Source: Streptomyces sp. QL37 (GTDB lineage: Bacteria > Actinomycetota > Actinomycetes > Streptomycetales > Streptomycetaceae). From it: a stretch of 64,000 nt of DNA. Positions 1-8,894 of this stretch are shown piece after piece (positions within the stretch are counted from its first letter, which is position 1; each line of letters begins with the position of its first letter). A model generated the notes under the pieces. That model was not told where the DNA came from and made no database searches. It saw only the letters and a list, made by a program, of their open reading frames with translations. The translations under genes and the position numbers were made by a program. The stretch spans positions 7,020,605 through 7,084,604 of the forward strand of contig NZ_PTJS01000001.1 in the NCBI RefSeq assembly GCF_002941025.1. The letters are read 5' to 3'.

Positions 1-89
1 AGCGGGCACGGCGGATCGAGGCGGTGTCCGACAAGCTGCGGGCCAGGTTCGGCCCGGGGGCCGTGAAACCGGGGCGGCTCGCGGCCTGA
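1..89 (+). CDS. C-terminal end of a DinB-like DNA polymerase (partial)
   Basis: An open frame enters from the left edge and stops at the TGA at 87-89. Its last residues include SDKLRARFGPGAVKPGRL. This kind of tail (a helix ending in LRARFG, then a short basic stretch) is usual at the C-terminus of actinobacterial Y-family polymerases such as DNA polymerase IV, which copies past lesions. Only about 28 codons are visible and no catalytic motif falls inside the window, so the family call rests on this tail alone. The stop lies 159 bases before the next start, so it is probably not co-transcribed with the lipase gene. Confidence 0.4.
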   Translation, partial: RARRIEAVSDKLRARFGPGAVKPGRLAA

Positions 90-117
90 CTCCGGGGCAC
101 CGGAATCTTTTACCGAC

Positions 118-161
118 GCGTAACTTCCCCCATGACCTTACCCGTGCGTAACTTGGCATGA
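118..161 (+). promoter_or_regulatory. Pair of direct repeats upstream of the lipase gene
   Basis: GCGTAACTT occurs at 118-126 and again at 146-154, 28 bases apart. Each copy is followed within a few bases by CATGA (131-135 and 157-161). The pair lies about 90-130 bases before the lipase start. Direct repeats in that place are typical of an activator site, but the binding protein is unknown and this is inference. Confidence 0.35.
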
Positions 162-248
162 GCACGTTGAAAAGACGTCATTCGCTGTGGTCCGGACCGC
201 AGGGCGCACCGACATCGCAACTCCCTTGAGCCGCAAGGAGACCACCCG

Positions 249-1133
249 ATGCTGCCCTGGACCCGTGTCCGGCGCTCCCCACGCGCACGCCGCACCCTCG
301 CCGCCCTGCTCCTCACCGTCGCCGCGCTCGTCGCCCCCACGGCGACCGCGACCGCGGCGGAAGCCGCCGCTCCGTCCCGTGGATGGAACGACTACTCCTG
401 CAAGCCCTCCGCGGCCCACCCCCGGCCGGTCGTCCTCGTCCACGGGACCTTCGGGAACTCGGTCGACAACTGGCTGGTCCTCGCGCCGTACCTCGTCAAC
501 CGGGGCTACTGCGTCTTCTCGCTGGACTACGGACAGCTCCCGGGCGTGCCGTTCTTCAACGGCCTCGGCCCGATCGACAAGTCGGCAGGGCAGCTCGACG
601 TGTTCGTCGACAAGGTGCTCGGCGCCACCGGCGCGCCCGAGGCCGACCTCGTCGGCCACTCCCAGGGCGGCATGATGCCCAACTACTACCTGAAGTTCCT
701 CGGCGGAGCCGACAAGGTGAACGCCCTCGTCGGGATCGCCCCCGACAACCACGGCACCACCCTTCTCGGCCTCACCCGGCTGTTGCCGTACTTCCCGGGC
801 GCCGAGGACCTCCTCACGGCGAACACCCCGGGCCTCGCCGACCAGATCGCCGGCTCCGCCTTCATCACGAAGCTCAACGCGGGCGGCGACACCGTGCCCG
901 GGGTCCGCTACACCGTCATCGCGACCCGGTACGACGAAGTCGTGACCCCGTACCGCACGCAGTACCTGGACGGGCCGAACGTGCGCAACGTCCTGCTCCA
1001 GGACCTGTGCCCGGTCGACCTGTCCGAGCACGTCGCGATCGGGACCATCGACAGGATCGCCTTCCACGAGGTGGTGAACGCCCTCGACCCGGCGCACGCC
1101 ACCCCGACCACCTGCGCCTCGGTCGTGGGCTGA
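249..1133 (+). CDS. Secreted class 2 alpha/beta-hydrolase lipase
   Basis: This 294-residue protein is an exported lipase or esterase that hydrolyses acyl esters outside the cell. A Sec signal peptide covers about residues 1-38: basic start, hydrophobic LAALLLTVAALV, then an Ala-rich cleavage region. The fold is shown by the oxyanion segment VLVHGTF (residues 63-69) and the nucleophile elbow GHSQGG with Ser138. Asp229 (RYDEV) and His261 (EHVAIG) are likely triad partners. This matches the Lipase_2 family in length and order. The ATG at 249 follows AAGGAG by 8 bases. It is monocistronic: a strong hairpin at 1142-1169 follows and the next gene is convergent. The natural substrate cannot be read from sequence. 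Confidence 0.88.
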   Translation: MLPWTRVRRSPRARRTLAALLLTVAALVAPTATATAAEAAAPSRGWNDYSCKPSAAHPRPVVLVHGTFGNSVDNWLVLAPYLVNRGYCVFSLDYGQLPGVPFFNGLGPIDKSAGQLDVFVDKVLGATGAPEADLVGHSQGGMMPNYYLKFLGGADKVNALVGIAPDNHGTTLLGLTRLLPYFPGAEDLLTANTPGLADQIAGSAFITKLNAGGDTVPGVRYTVIATRYDEVVTPYRTQYLDGPNVRNVLLQDLCPVDLSEHVAIGTIDRIAFHEVVNALDPAHATPTTCASVVG

Positions 1134-1141
1134 GGCACGAG

Positions 1142-1169
1142 GCGGGGCCCCGGAGGTCCGGGGCCCCGC
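1142..1169. terminator. Bidirectional hairpin terminator
   Basis: A 13-bp perfect inverted repeat (GCGGGGCCCCGGA at 1142-1154, its complement at 1157-1169) sits between the convergent lipase and LPMO genes, 8 bases past the lipase stop. No T-run follows, as is usual for Streptomyces terminators. Confidence 0.75.
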
Positions 1170-1181
1170 AGTCACCACCGG

Positions 1182-2204
1182 TCAGGCGCGGTGCGCGCCG
1201 CCCGAGGACCGGCGACGGACCGAGACGAACAGGGCGCTCGCCCCGAGGGCCAGCGCGGCGGCTCCGCCCATCGCGAGGTACGAGGTGCTGCTGCTGCCAC
1301 CCGTCTCGGCGAGGGCCTCGTCCGCCGGGGCCGTGGCCGCGGGGGAGGCGGCGACGTTGTTCGGCTCGGGAGCGTTCGCCCCGGTGTCCCCGGCCGGGGC
1401 CGCCTCGGTGACCTCCGCGCCGGTCGAGGCGTCGTCGTCCCCGTGCCCGCCGTGCTCGACGGACGACTGCTCCGCACCCTCGTCGATCTCCTGCTCGGAC
1501 GGGGCGGACGCGGTGGGCGCCGGGGCGGCCGCGACGGAACCGCTGCCGGACTTCTCACCGCCGAAGACCACGTCGGAGCAGGCGTAGAAGGCCTCGGGGG
1601 AGTCCGACCGCTGCCAGACCGTGTAGATCAGCTGCCGTCCCGACGCCTCCGGCACGGTGCCGTCGAAGACGTACGAACCGTCCTCCAGCGTCGGGTCGGT
1701 GGCCGTGGCGAACGGCTTCTCCTGGAGGTCCGACCACTTCAGCGGCTGCGACGGGTCGTAGCTCGCCTTGGTCAGGTACAGCTCGAACGAGCCCTTGTGC
1801 GGAGCCGTCGCCCGGAACCGGAAGGTGTGGCTGCCCGCCTCCATGGGCGTGGACGGCCAGTCGGCGCGCGGCAGGTCGAGCCCCTTGAACTTGTCGTTGC
1901 CCGCGCTGCACAGCTTGCCGTCCGGGATCAACTCGCGGTGGTTGCCGGCGGCGTTGGCGATGTTCACGCCGTTCCAGTCGTACAGCGCCTGGGTCCCGCC
2001 CGCCGCGACCGCCGCCTGGCAGGCCGCCGACTTCGGGCTCTCCGGCCCCTCCGCGAAACAGGCCGAGACCCGGCTGACCGGATCGCTCAGCGAACCGTGG
2101 GCGGCGGCCGGGGTGGCCGCCAGCCCGGTCAGCGCCAGCGGCGCGACGCCGAGTGCGACGACGGTTCCGGCGACCTTGCGGCGAGCGGTGGTGATGACGG
2201 CCAT
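1182..2204 (-). CDS. AA10 lytic polysaccharide monooxygenase with LAETGG wall-sorting signal
   Basis: This is a copper enzyme that oxidatively cleaves chitin or cellulose chains at the cell surface. The 340-residue form starts at the ATG at 2204, which has GAAGGAG about 9 bases upstream; an in-frame upstream ATG lacks such a site. A signal peptide ends in AAA before His36, so the mature protein would begin HGSLSDPVSR, giving the N-terminal His of the copper histidine brace. A second His lies in GSHTFRF, and the domain closes with FYACSDVVF. A Ser/Ala/Glu-rich linker of about 100 residues follows, then LAETGG, a membrane helix and RRR. That is the LAXTG class recognised by sortase E, so anchoring to peptidoglycan is likely. 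A possible chitin-responsive element lies at 2236-2254. Confidence 0.9.
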   Translation of the reverse strand: MAVITTARRKVAGTVVALGVAPLALTGLAATPAAAHGSLSDPVSRVSACFAEGPESPKSAACQAAVAAGGTQALYDWNGVNIANAAGNHRELIPDGKLCSAGNDKFKGLDLPRADWPSTPMEAGSHTFRFRATAPHKGSFELYLTKASYDPSQPLKWSDLQEKPFATATDPTLEDGSYVFDGTVPEASGRQLIYTVWQRSDSPEAFYACSDVVFGGEKSGSGSVAAAPAPTASAPSEQEIDEGAEQSSVEHGGHGDDDASTGAEVTEAAPAGDTGANAPEPNNVAASPAATAPADEALAETGGSSSTSYLAMGGAAALALGASALFVSVRRRSSGGAHRA

Positions 2205-2235
2205 GGTGGTGGTTCTCCTTCGGCGGCACGGCTGT

Positions 2236-2254
2236 TGACCAGGTCTGGTGATCA
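2236..2254 (-). promoter_or_regulatory. Chitinase-type operator-like dyad before the LPMO gene
   Basis: The + strand reads TGACCAGGTCTGGTGATCA, an imperfect dyad (ACCAG-gt-CTGGT). On the gene's strand it contains CCAGACCT, the last eight bases of the TGGTCCAGACCT repeats known from Streptomyces chitinase promoters. GGTCT is also part of the DasR site. It is 32-50 bases upstream of the ATG. This is similarity by eye only. Confidence 0.35.
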
Positions 2255-2398
2255 GCAAGCTAGCCGCCGCCGGAAGCGGATCCGGGCCGGAGAAGGCGCA
2301 GGTGGCGATCGTTATGGCGGACTTAAGGAAGGGTTAGGCGAGGGCTCAGGAAGACCGGCCGGGGAGGCCGCGGTTCGCGGCGCCGCCGTGGGAACGGG

Positions 2399-3145
2399 TC
2401 AGGTCGCCCTCGCAGCGTCCCCTTCACGTGCGGAGCGGACCGGTCGCCCCTTCTCCGGCCAGCTGGCCAGGACGGAGACCTCCGCGTCCGGTGCCAGTCG
2501 CAGACCGGCCGCCGTGAGGAAGTCGGGGAGCGCGATCTCTCCGCCGTCGGTTCCGTCGTCCCACATGGTCAGGAGTCTGGAGCCCTCGCCGTCCCACGTG
2601 TCGGTGTCCTCGCTCGGATGCTGCTCCACGCTGCCCACTCCGTGCCGGTAACGGAGGTACAGGTACTGGTCGTCCGTCGTCCAGGCATCCCACTGGGAGG
2701 GGGAGGCCAGGCAGGTCCTGACGACCTGCGCCAGCGTGACGTCCTCGTGCAGAAGGGCCTCGACGGCGCCGAGGTGCCGGCCGTGGGCGACGACCAGCTC
2801 CCCGTCGAGGGCCAGCAGGCGCACCTCGCCGTCGCCGAACCCGATCGTCAGGCCGCACACGTGGTCGACGGCGCCCCGGCGGCAGCGGATCTCCCGGACC
2901 GAACGGATCGTCCCGCCCACGAAGTGCGTCAGCGCTACGTCCTGAGGGCCGGACACCACCGAGGTGTCGTCGGTCCAGGGTCGTGCCGTGAGCGACAGCG
3001 TGAATCCCTCCGCGTGGAACCGGACGGGCGCCGCCCCCTCGGGATGCAGCCACAGGGCCGGGAGCGGGCGGCTCACCGGTGCGCTCACGCCCAGCAGCCG
3101 TACGCCGATCAGGTCGGAGGGGTACAGAGCGTCGTCATCGTCCAT
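2399..3145 (-). CDS. Hypothetical protein, 248 aa
   Basis: I do not recognise a family. The protein begins MDDDDALYPSDLIG, has no signal peptide or membrane segment, and is acidic. The middle has alternating beta-like segments (VDHVCGLTIGFGDGEVRLLALDG) and several Trp/Tyr residues (WDAWTTDDQYLYLRYRHG). The C-terminus, PDFLTAAGLRLAPDAEVSVL, looks like a small helical cap. It is probably a cytosolic all-beta protein. Start is the ATG at 3145; no strong ribosome site is visible. It sits alone between the LPMO and phoD genes on the same strand, about 120 bases after phoD and beyond a hairpin. Confidence 0.6.
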   Translation of the reverse strand: MDDDDALYPSDLIGVRLLGVSAPVSRPLPALWLHPEGAAPVRFHAEGFTLSLTARPWTDDTSVVSGPQDVALTHFVGGTIRSVREIRCRRGAVDHVCGLTIGFGDGEVRLLALDGELVVAHGRHLGAVEALLHEDVTLAQVVRTCLASPSQWDAWTTDDQYLYLRYRHGVGSVEQHPSEDTDTWDGEGSRLLTMWDDGTDGGEIALPDFLTAAGLRLAPDAEVSVLASWPEKGRPVRSAREGDAARAT

Positions 3146-3192
3146 CCGCCGATGCTGACAGGCGGTGAGGCACGGCGAAAACGGGTTTTGGA

Positions 3193-3208
3193 CCCGGGGC
3201 GCCCCGGG
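3193..3208. terminator. Possible hairpin after phoD
   Basis: A 16-base perfect palindrome, CCCGGGGCGCCCCGGG, lies 60-75 bases past the phoD stop in a region of repeated CCCCGG blocks. It may end phoD transcription. Confidence 0.4.
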
Positions 3209-3267
3209 GTGCCCCGGCCCCGAGGTGTGGCGCAACGGGTTCCGGGTGCCCCGGAGCGCCCCGGGCG

Positions 3268-4842
3268 TCAGACCTGGACGCCCGGCGTGCCGTCCTCCAC
3301 CACCACGCTCGCGCGGGTGCTGATCGTGGCGCCCGGCTTCGTCACGAAGGGCAGGACGCGGAAGTCGCTCGTCCACCGCTCGCGGTCCACCGTGACGCGT
3401 ACGTAGCCGCGCTGGCAGTTGAAGAACTTCATGTGCGGGTTCGTCGCGAGGAACCTCTCCCCCTCCGGCGTCATGTCCGCGCCGTCGCCGCCGCTGGTGA
3501 TCGACGTGCCCACGAACTCCGAACCGACGGTCGCCGACTCCGGGTCGGCGTAGTCGCGCTTGAGGTCCCAGGCGTAGTTCTGGTGGCGGTCGCCCGTGAT
3601 CACGACCAGGTTGCGCACCCCGCGGGTGTCCGCCTCCGCGAGCAGCCGGTTGCGCTCGGCGACGTAGCCGTCCCAGGGGTCCATGAAGACCTCCGTGGCC
3701 GGTCCCGGGTCCAGGTCGGTCTGGCCCATCGGGGCCTGGTTGCCGAGGATCTGCCAGCGCGCCTGCGAGCGGCTGAAGCCCTTGAGGACCCAGTCCCGCT
3801 GCCGGGCCCCGAGCAGGGTCCGGTCCGTGTCGAAGCGGTCGTCGCAGTCGGCCGACCTGCCGTCGCCGCACGCCTGGTCGTCGCGGTACTGGCGGGTGTC
3901 GAGCATGGTGAAGTCGGCGAGCCGGCCGTAGGGGAGCCTGCGGTACATCTGGACGTCGGGACCCTCGGGCAGCTGGGGCCGGCGCAGCGGCGCGTGCTCG
4001 TACAGGGCCTGGAAGGCTTCGGCCCTGCGCCGCAGGAACGTCTTCGGGTCCTCGTCGTTCTCGGAGGTCTCGCCCGCCCAGTTGTTCTCCACCTCGTGGT
4101 CGTCGAACGTCATGATCCACGGGAAGTTGCCGTGCGCCTCGCGCAGCGGGGCCTCGGACTTGTAGAGGCCGTACTGGAGGCGGTAACGGGCGAGGTCGAG
4201 GGTCTCCGTGTGGAACTTCGGATCGGTCGTCACGCCGCGCTTGTTCGTCTTGAGGCCGTGCTCGTACAGATAGTCGCCGAGGTGCACCACCAGGTCCAGG
4301 TCCTCCTGCGCCATGTGCTGGTAGGCCGTGAAGTAGCCGTCCTGCCAGGCCTGGCAGGACGCGAAGGCGAACTTCAGCTCGCGCGGGTCGGCCGAGGGGG
4401 CCGGGGTGGTGCGCGTACGGCCCACGGGGGAGATCGCGGAGCCGGCCTTGAAGCGGAACCAGTACGTGCGGTCGGGAGCGAGCCCGTGGATCTCGGGGTG
4501 GACGGAGTGCGCCAGTTCGGGAGTCGCGACGACGCTTCCGCGGCGTACGACCCGGCGGAACCGCTCGTCGAGCGACACCTCGTAGTGGACACGGACCGGC
4601 TTCGCCGGCATGCCGCCGAGGCCGTCCTGTGCGAAGGGTTCGGGAGCCAGGCGGGTCCAGAGCACGACGCCGTCCGACGTCGGGTCGCCCGAGGCGACAC
4701 CCAGGGTGAACGGGTCGCCCTTCAGCGTGGGTGCGGCGAACGCGGACTGTGCCTCCCACGCCCCCGTTCCGAGCATCAGCGCGGCGGCTGCCGCCCCGCC
4801 GAATCCGAACATCTGCCTGCGGGACACGGAATTCGCGACCAC
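3268..4842 (-). CDS. phoD: Alkaline phosphatase D, Tat-exported
   Basis: This phosphodiesterase/monoesterase releases phosphate from organic esters outside the cell. The 524-residue length fits PhoD. The N-terminus carries a twin-arginine signal (SRRQMFGFGG, Arg9-Arg10) and a hydrophobic Ala-rich stretch, so it is exported folded with its Fe/Ca cofactors. The N-terminal beta domain contains GVASGDP. The metal-site motifs follow in order: HLGDYLYEHG, FDDHEVENNW, MLDTRQYR and GDRHQNY. A GTG start at 4842 is supported by GAGGAG about 10 bases upstream. PhoD is classically PhoP-regulated in Streptomyces. I did not see a clear PHO-box repeat upstream. Confidence 0.93.
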   Translation of the reverse strand: MVANSVSRRQMFGFGGAAAAALMLGTGAWEAQSAFAAPTLKGDPFTLGVASGDPTSDGVVLWTRLAPEPFAQDGLGGMPAKPVRVHYEVSLDERFRRVVRRGSVVATPELAHSVHPEIHGLAPDRTYWFRFKAGSAISPVGRTRTTPAPSADPRELKFAFASCQAWQDGYFTAYQHMAQEDLDLVVHLGDYLYEHGLKTNKRGVTTDPKFHTETLDLARYRLQYGLYKSEAPLREAHGNFPWIMTFDDHEVENNWAGETSENDEDPKTFLRRRAEAFQALYEHAPLRRPQLPEGPDVQMYRRLPYGRLADFTMLDTRQYRDDQACGDGRSADCDDRFDTDRTLLGARQRDWVLKGFSRSQARWQILGNQAPMGQTDLDPGPATEVFMDPWDGYVAERNRLLAEADTRGVRNLVVITGDRHQNYAWDLKRDYADPESATVGSEFVGTSITSGGDGADMTPEGERFLATNPHMKFFNCQRGYVRVTVDRERWTSDFRVLPFVTKPGATISTRASVVVEDGTPGVQV

Positions 4843-4980
4843 GGGTTACGCCCTCCTCGGTTGATCTGCGCCAACCTCGGACACGCTGCCGGGAATTGAT
4901 GTCATGCTCACACGCAGCGTATGGCCGGGGGCCGAGCGTTACGTGAACAGGACAGCTATGCGGTGAACGGCTCGGGGACC

Positions 4981-5012
4981 GCCGGGGCAGGGGACACGCC
5001 CCCTGCCCCGGC
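4981..5012. terminator. Strong hairpin terminator of the response-regulator gene
   Basis: GCCGGGGCAGGGG (4981-4993) pairs perfectly with 5000-5012 across a 6-base loop, starting 6 bases past the stop codon of the leftward response-regulator gene. It also insulates the region from phoD upstream sequence. Confidence 0.75.
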
Positions 5013-5017
5013 CGGTC

Positions 5018-5716
5018 TCAGGACACCGCTCGGTAGCGGCGCTCCGGCCGGCCCGTCCCGCCGTAGCGCAGAGACACCTCCGCCCGGCCGGTCTCCGCGA
5101 AGTACTCCAGATAGCGGCGCGCGCTGACCCGGGAGAGGGCGCCCGCCTCGGCGCACTCGGAGGCCGACAGGCCGTCCGGGTGCTCGCGCAGGACGCGTTC
5201 GACCAGGTCCGCGGTGTGGGCCGCCAGGCCCTTGGGGAGCTCGCGGGAGCCCGGGGGGCGGGTACCGAAGATGCGGTCCACATCCTCCTGGCGGGCCTCC
5301 TGGTGGGCCTCGTCCAGCGCGTCCAGGCGGCTGCGCAGTGAGGCCACGTGCTGCAACTGCTCCTGGAGGGCCGAGCGGTGGAACGGCTTGATCAGGTAGT
5401 GCAGGGCGCCCGCCCGCAGCGCGGCCCTGACCACTCCGGCATCGCGGGCGGCGGTGATGAAGAGGGCGTCCGCGCTGTGGGTGCCGCCGTCCCGCTCCTC
5501 CGCCGCACGCAGCTCCCGCAGGACCTCGATCCCGTCCATGTCGGGTAGGTAGATGTCGAGCAGGACCAGGTCCGGCCGCGTGCGGCGGGCCGCACGCAGG
5601 GCCTCGGCGCCCGTGTGGGCCACGCCGACGACCGTAAAACCGTCCAATGCGGACACATACCGGCTGTGCAGCTTCGCGACCATGAAGTCGTCGTCCACCA
5701 CCAGCACTTTCGTCAC
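5018..5716 (-). CDS. CitB/DcuR-family response regulator, unpaired
   Basis: This is a 232-residue DNA-binding response regulator. The receiver domain (residues 1-120) has the acidic pair in VVDDD, the phospho-acceptor in LLDIYLPDMDG and the conserved Lys in YLIKPF. A helical linker and a C-terminal helix-turn-helix (SASECAEAGALSRVSARRYL) follow, as in regulators of C4-dicarboxylate and citrate uptake. I chose the GTG at 5716 because the receiver fold begins there (VTKVLVVDDD); the open frame extends upstream without homology. It is divergent from tctCBA, 142 bases away, and most likely controls it. The DcuS/CitA-type sensor kinase that normally lies next to such a gene is absent. Confidence 0.87.
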   Translation of the reverse strand: MTKVLVVDDDFMVAKLHSRYVSALDGFTVVGVAHTGAEALRAARRTRPDLVLLDIYLPDMDGIEVLRELRAAEERDGGTHSADALFITAARDAGVVRAALRAGALHYLIKPFHRSALQEQLQHVASLRSRLDALDEAHQEARQEDVDRIFGTRPPGSRELPKGLAAHTADLVERVLREHPDGLSASECAEAGALSRVSARRYLEYFAETGRAEVSLRYGGTGRPERRYRAVS

Positions 5717-5733
5717 GCGGCCACGGTAGGGCG

Positions 5734-5753
5734 CGACCACAACGACCACAACG
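5734..5753. promoter_or_regulatory. Tandem 9-bp repeat in the regulator/tctC intergenic region
   Basis: CGACCACAA is repeated head to tail at 5734-5742 and 5743-5751, with a third partial match (GACCACACC) near 5819-5827. Tandem boxes between a response regulator and its probable target are the expected form of its binding site. Not proven. Confidence 0.4.
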
Positions 5754-5858
5754 TCCATTGGTTCCGGAAAGGCGACAGGTCGTCGACGCGCAGGCAACAT
5801 GTGGGCCACCTCACACGGGACCACACCCGTACACGTAGAGCTCGAAAGGCGGCATCCG

Positions 5859-6838
<980 letters not shown>

Positions 6839-6842
<4 letters not shown>

Positions 6843-7369
6843 GCGACCAGAACATCCCCACCCGGCCCACCGGCGCGCGGACCTGGCTCCGCGAGCACTC
6901 CGAACTCGGTGTCTGCGTCCTGCTGCTCGTGCTCGGCGTCCTCGTCCTGACCGACGCCCTGACGATGAGCGTGGACATCACCCAGCGCGGCCCCGTCGGT
7001 CCCAGGACCGTCCCGGTCGCCGTCGGCATCGGGCTGCTGGCCGTCGCCGTGCTGCTGGCCGTCGACGTCCTGCGAGGCGGCCGCGGTGAGGCGGAGGCCG
7101 GCGAGGACGTCGACCTCGACGAACCCGCCGACCGGCGCACCGTCGCCCTGCTCACCGGTGTCTTCCTCGCCTTCGCCGCCCTCATAGGCCCGCTCGGCTT
7201 CCCCGTCTCCGGCGCCCTGCTCTTCTGGGGCTCGGCCTACGCGCTGGGCAGCCGCCACTTCGACCGCGATCCGCTCATCGCGGCCGGACTGTCCCTGGTG
7301 ACCTACTTCGTCTTCGACAACCTGCTCGGGGTGCCCCTCCCGGGCGGCCCGCTGATGGGGGTGCTCTGA
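6839..7369 (+). CDS. tctB: Tripartite tricarboxylate transporter small membrane subunit
   Basis: A 176-residue membrane protein with about four hydrophobic helices: LGVCVLLLVLGVLVLTDAL, TVPVAVGIGLLAVAVLLAV, VALLTGVFLAFAALI, and a final segment around LSLVTYFVFDNLLGV. It is the poorly conserved small subunit that pairs with TctA. Its GTG start overlaps the tctC stop (GTGA), so translation is coupled, and tctA starts 4 bases after its stop. Size and position support the call more than sequence does. Confidence 0.85.
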
Positions 7370-7372
7370 CCG

Positions 7373-8860
7373 ATGGATTCCCTCAACTCCCTCATCGACG
7401 GCTTCGGCACGGCGCTCACGCCGGTCAACCTGCTCTGGGCCGCGCTCGGCGTCCTGCTCGGCACCGCGATCGGTGTGCTCCCCGGCATCGGCCCCGCCAT
7501 GGCCGTGGCGCTGCTGCTGCCGGTGACGTACGGACTCGAACCGACCGGCGCCTTCATCATGTTCGCCGGGATCTACTACGGCGCGATGTTCGGCGGCTCC
7601 ACCACCTCGATCCTCCTCAACACCCCGGGGGAGAGCGCGGCCGTCGTCGCCGCGATCGAGGGCAACCCGATGGCGAAGGCCGGGCGCGGCGCACAGGCGC
7701 TCGCCGCCGCCGCCATCGGTCACTTCGCCGGCGGCATGATCGGCACGATCCTGCTGGTCGTCCTCGCCCCCACCGTCGCCTCGCTCGCCGTCGACATCGG
7801 CGCCCCCGACTACTTCGCCATCATGGTGCTGGCCTTCATCGCCGTCACCTCCGTCCTCGGCTCCTCCCGGATCCGCGGCCTCGCGTCGCTCCTCATCGGC
7901 CTCACCATCGGCCTCGTCGGCCTGGACCAGATGACGGGCCAGCAGCGCCTCACCTTCGGCTCGCTCCAACTGGCCGACGGCATCGACGTGGTGATCGTCG
8001 CCGTCGGACTCTTCGCCATCGGGGAGGCCCTCTGGGTCGCCGCACACCTGCGCCGCACCAGCGGGAAGCCGATCCCCGTCGGCCGCCCCTGGCTGGGCAG
8101 GTCCGACGTACGACGCACCTGGAAGTCCTGGCTGCGCGGGCCCCTCATCGGCTTCCCGTTCGGCGCGATCCCGGCGGGTGGCGCGGAGATCCCCACCTTC
8201 CTCTCCTACGTCACCGAGAAGCGGCTCTCCCAGCACCGCGACGAGTTCGGCAAGGGCGCCATCGAGGGCGTCGCCGGGCCCGAGTCGGCCGCCTCCGCCT
8301 CCGCCGCCGGAACGCTCGTCTCCATGCTCACGCTCGGTCTGCCCACCACGGCCGTCGCCGCCGTCATGCTGGCCGCCTTCCAGCAGTACGGCATCCAGCC
8401 CGGCCCGCTCCTGTTCGAACGTGAACCGGAGCTGGTCTGGGGCCTGATCGCCTCCCTCTTCGTCGGCATGGTGCTGCTGCTCGCCCTGAACCTGCCCCTC
8501 GCGCCGCTCTGGGCGAAGCTGCTGCGCATTCCGCGCCCCTACCTCTACGCGGGCATCCTGTTCTTCGCCGCCGTCGGCGCCTACGCCGTGGGCGGGGAGG
8601 CCGTCGACCTGGTGATCCTGCTGGTCATCGGGCTGATCGGCTTCGGGATGAGGCGGTACGGCCTGCCGGTGCTGCCCGCGATCATCGCGGTCATCCTCGG
8701 CCCGTCCGCGGAACAACAGCTGCGGCGCGCCCTCCAGATCAGCGACGGCAGTGTGACCGGACTGGTCAACACCCCGTTCTCCGTGACGGTGTACGTCATC
8801 GTCGCGCTGATCCTGCTGTGGCCTCTGGTGAGGAAGGGGCTGGGGCGAAACCGGGCATGA
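7373..8860 (+). CDS. tctA: Tripartite tricarboxylate transporter large membrane subunit
   Basis: This 495-residue, roughly 10-12-helix permease subunit carries the solute received from TctC, probably driven by an ion gradient. Family signatures visible are [20 protein letters not shown] near the N-terminus, [37 protein letters not shown] and [16 protein letters not shown]. The last two are the duplicated Pro-Gly-rich loops characteristic of TctA. It ends the tctCBA operon; the next gene begins 34 bases downstream and may be read through from it. Confidence 0.93.
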   Translation: MDSLNSLIDGFGTALTPVNLLWAALGVLLGTAIGVLPGIGPAMAVALLLPVTYGLEPTGAFIMFAGIYYGAMFGGSTTSILLNTPGESAAVVAAIEGNPMAKAGRGAQALAAAAIGHFAGGMIGTILLVVLAPTVASLAVDIGAPDYFAIMVLAFIAVTSVLGSSRIRGLASLLIGLTIGLVGLDQMTGQQRLTFGSLQLADGIDVVIVAVGLFAIGEALWVAAHLRRTSGKPIPVGRPWLGRSDVRRTWKSWLRGPLIGFPFGAIPAGGAEIPTFLSYVTEKRLSQHRDEFGKGAIEGVAGPESAASASAAGTLVSMLTLGLPTTAVAAVMLAAFQQYGIQPGPLLFEREPELVWGLIASLFVGMVLLLALNLPLAPLWAKLLRIPRPYLYAGILFFAAVGAYAVGGEAVDLVILLVIGLIGFGMRRYGLPVLPAIIAVILGPSAEQQLRRALQISDGSVTGLVNTPFSVTVYVIVALILLWPLVRKGLGRNRA

Positions 8861-8894
8861 CGGACTGTCGGTGGCGGCTGAGAGAATCGCGGAC

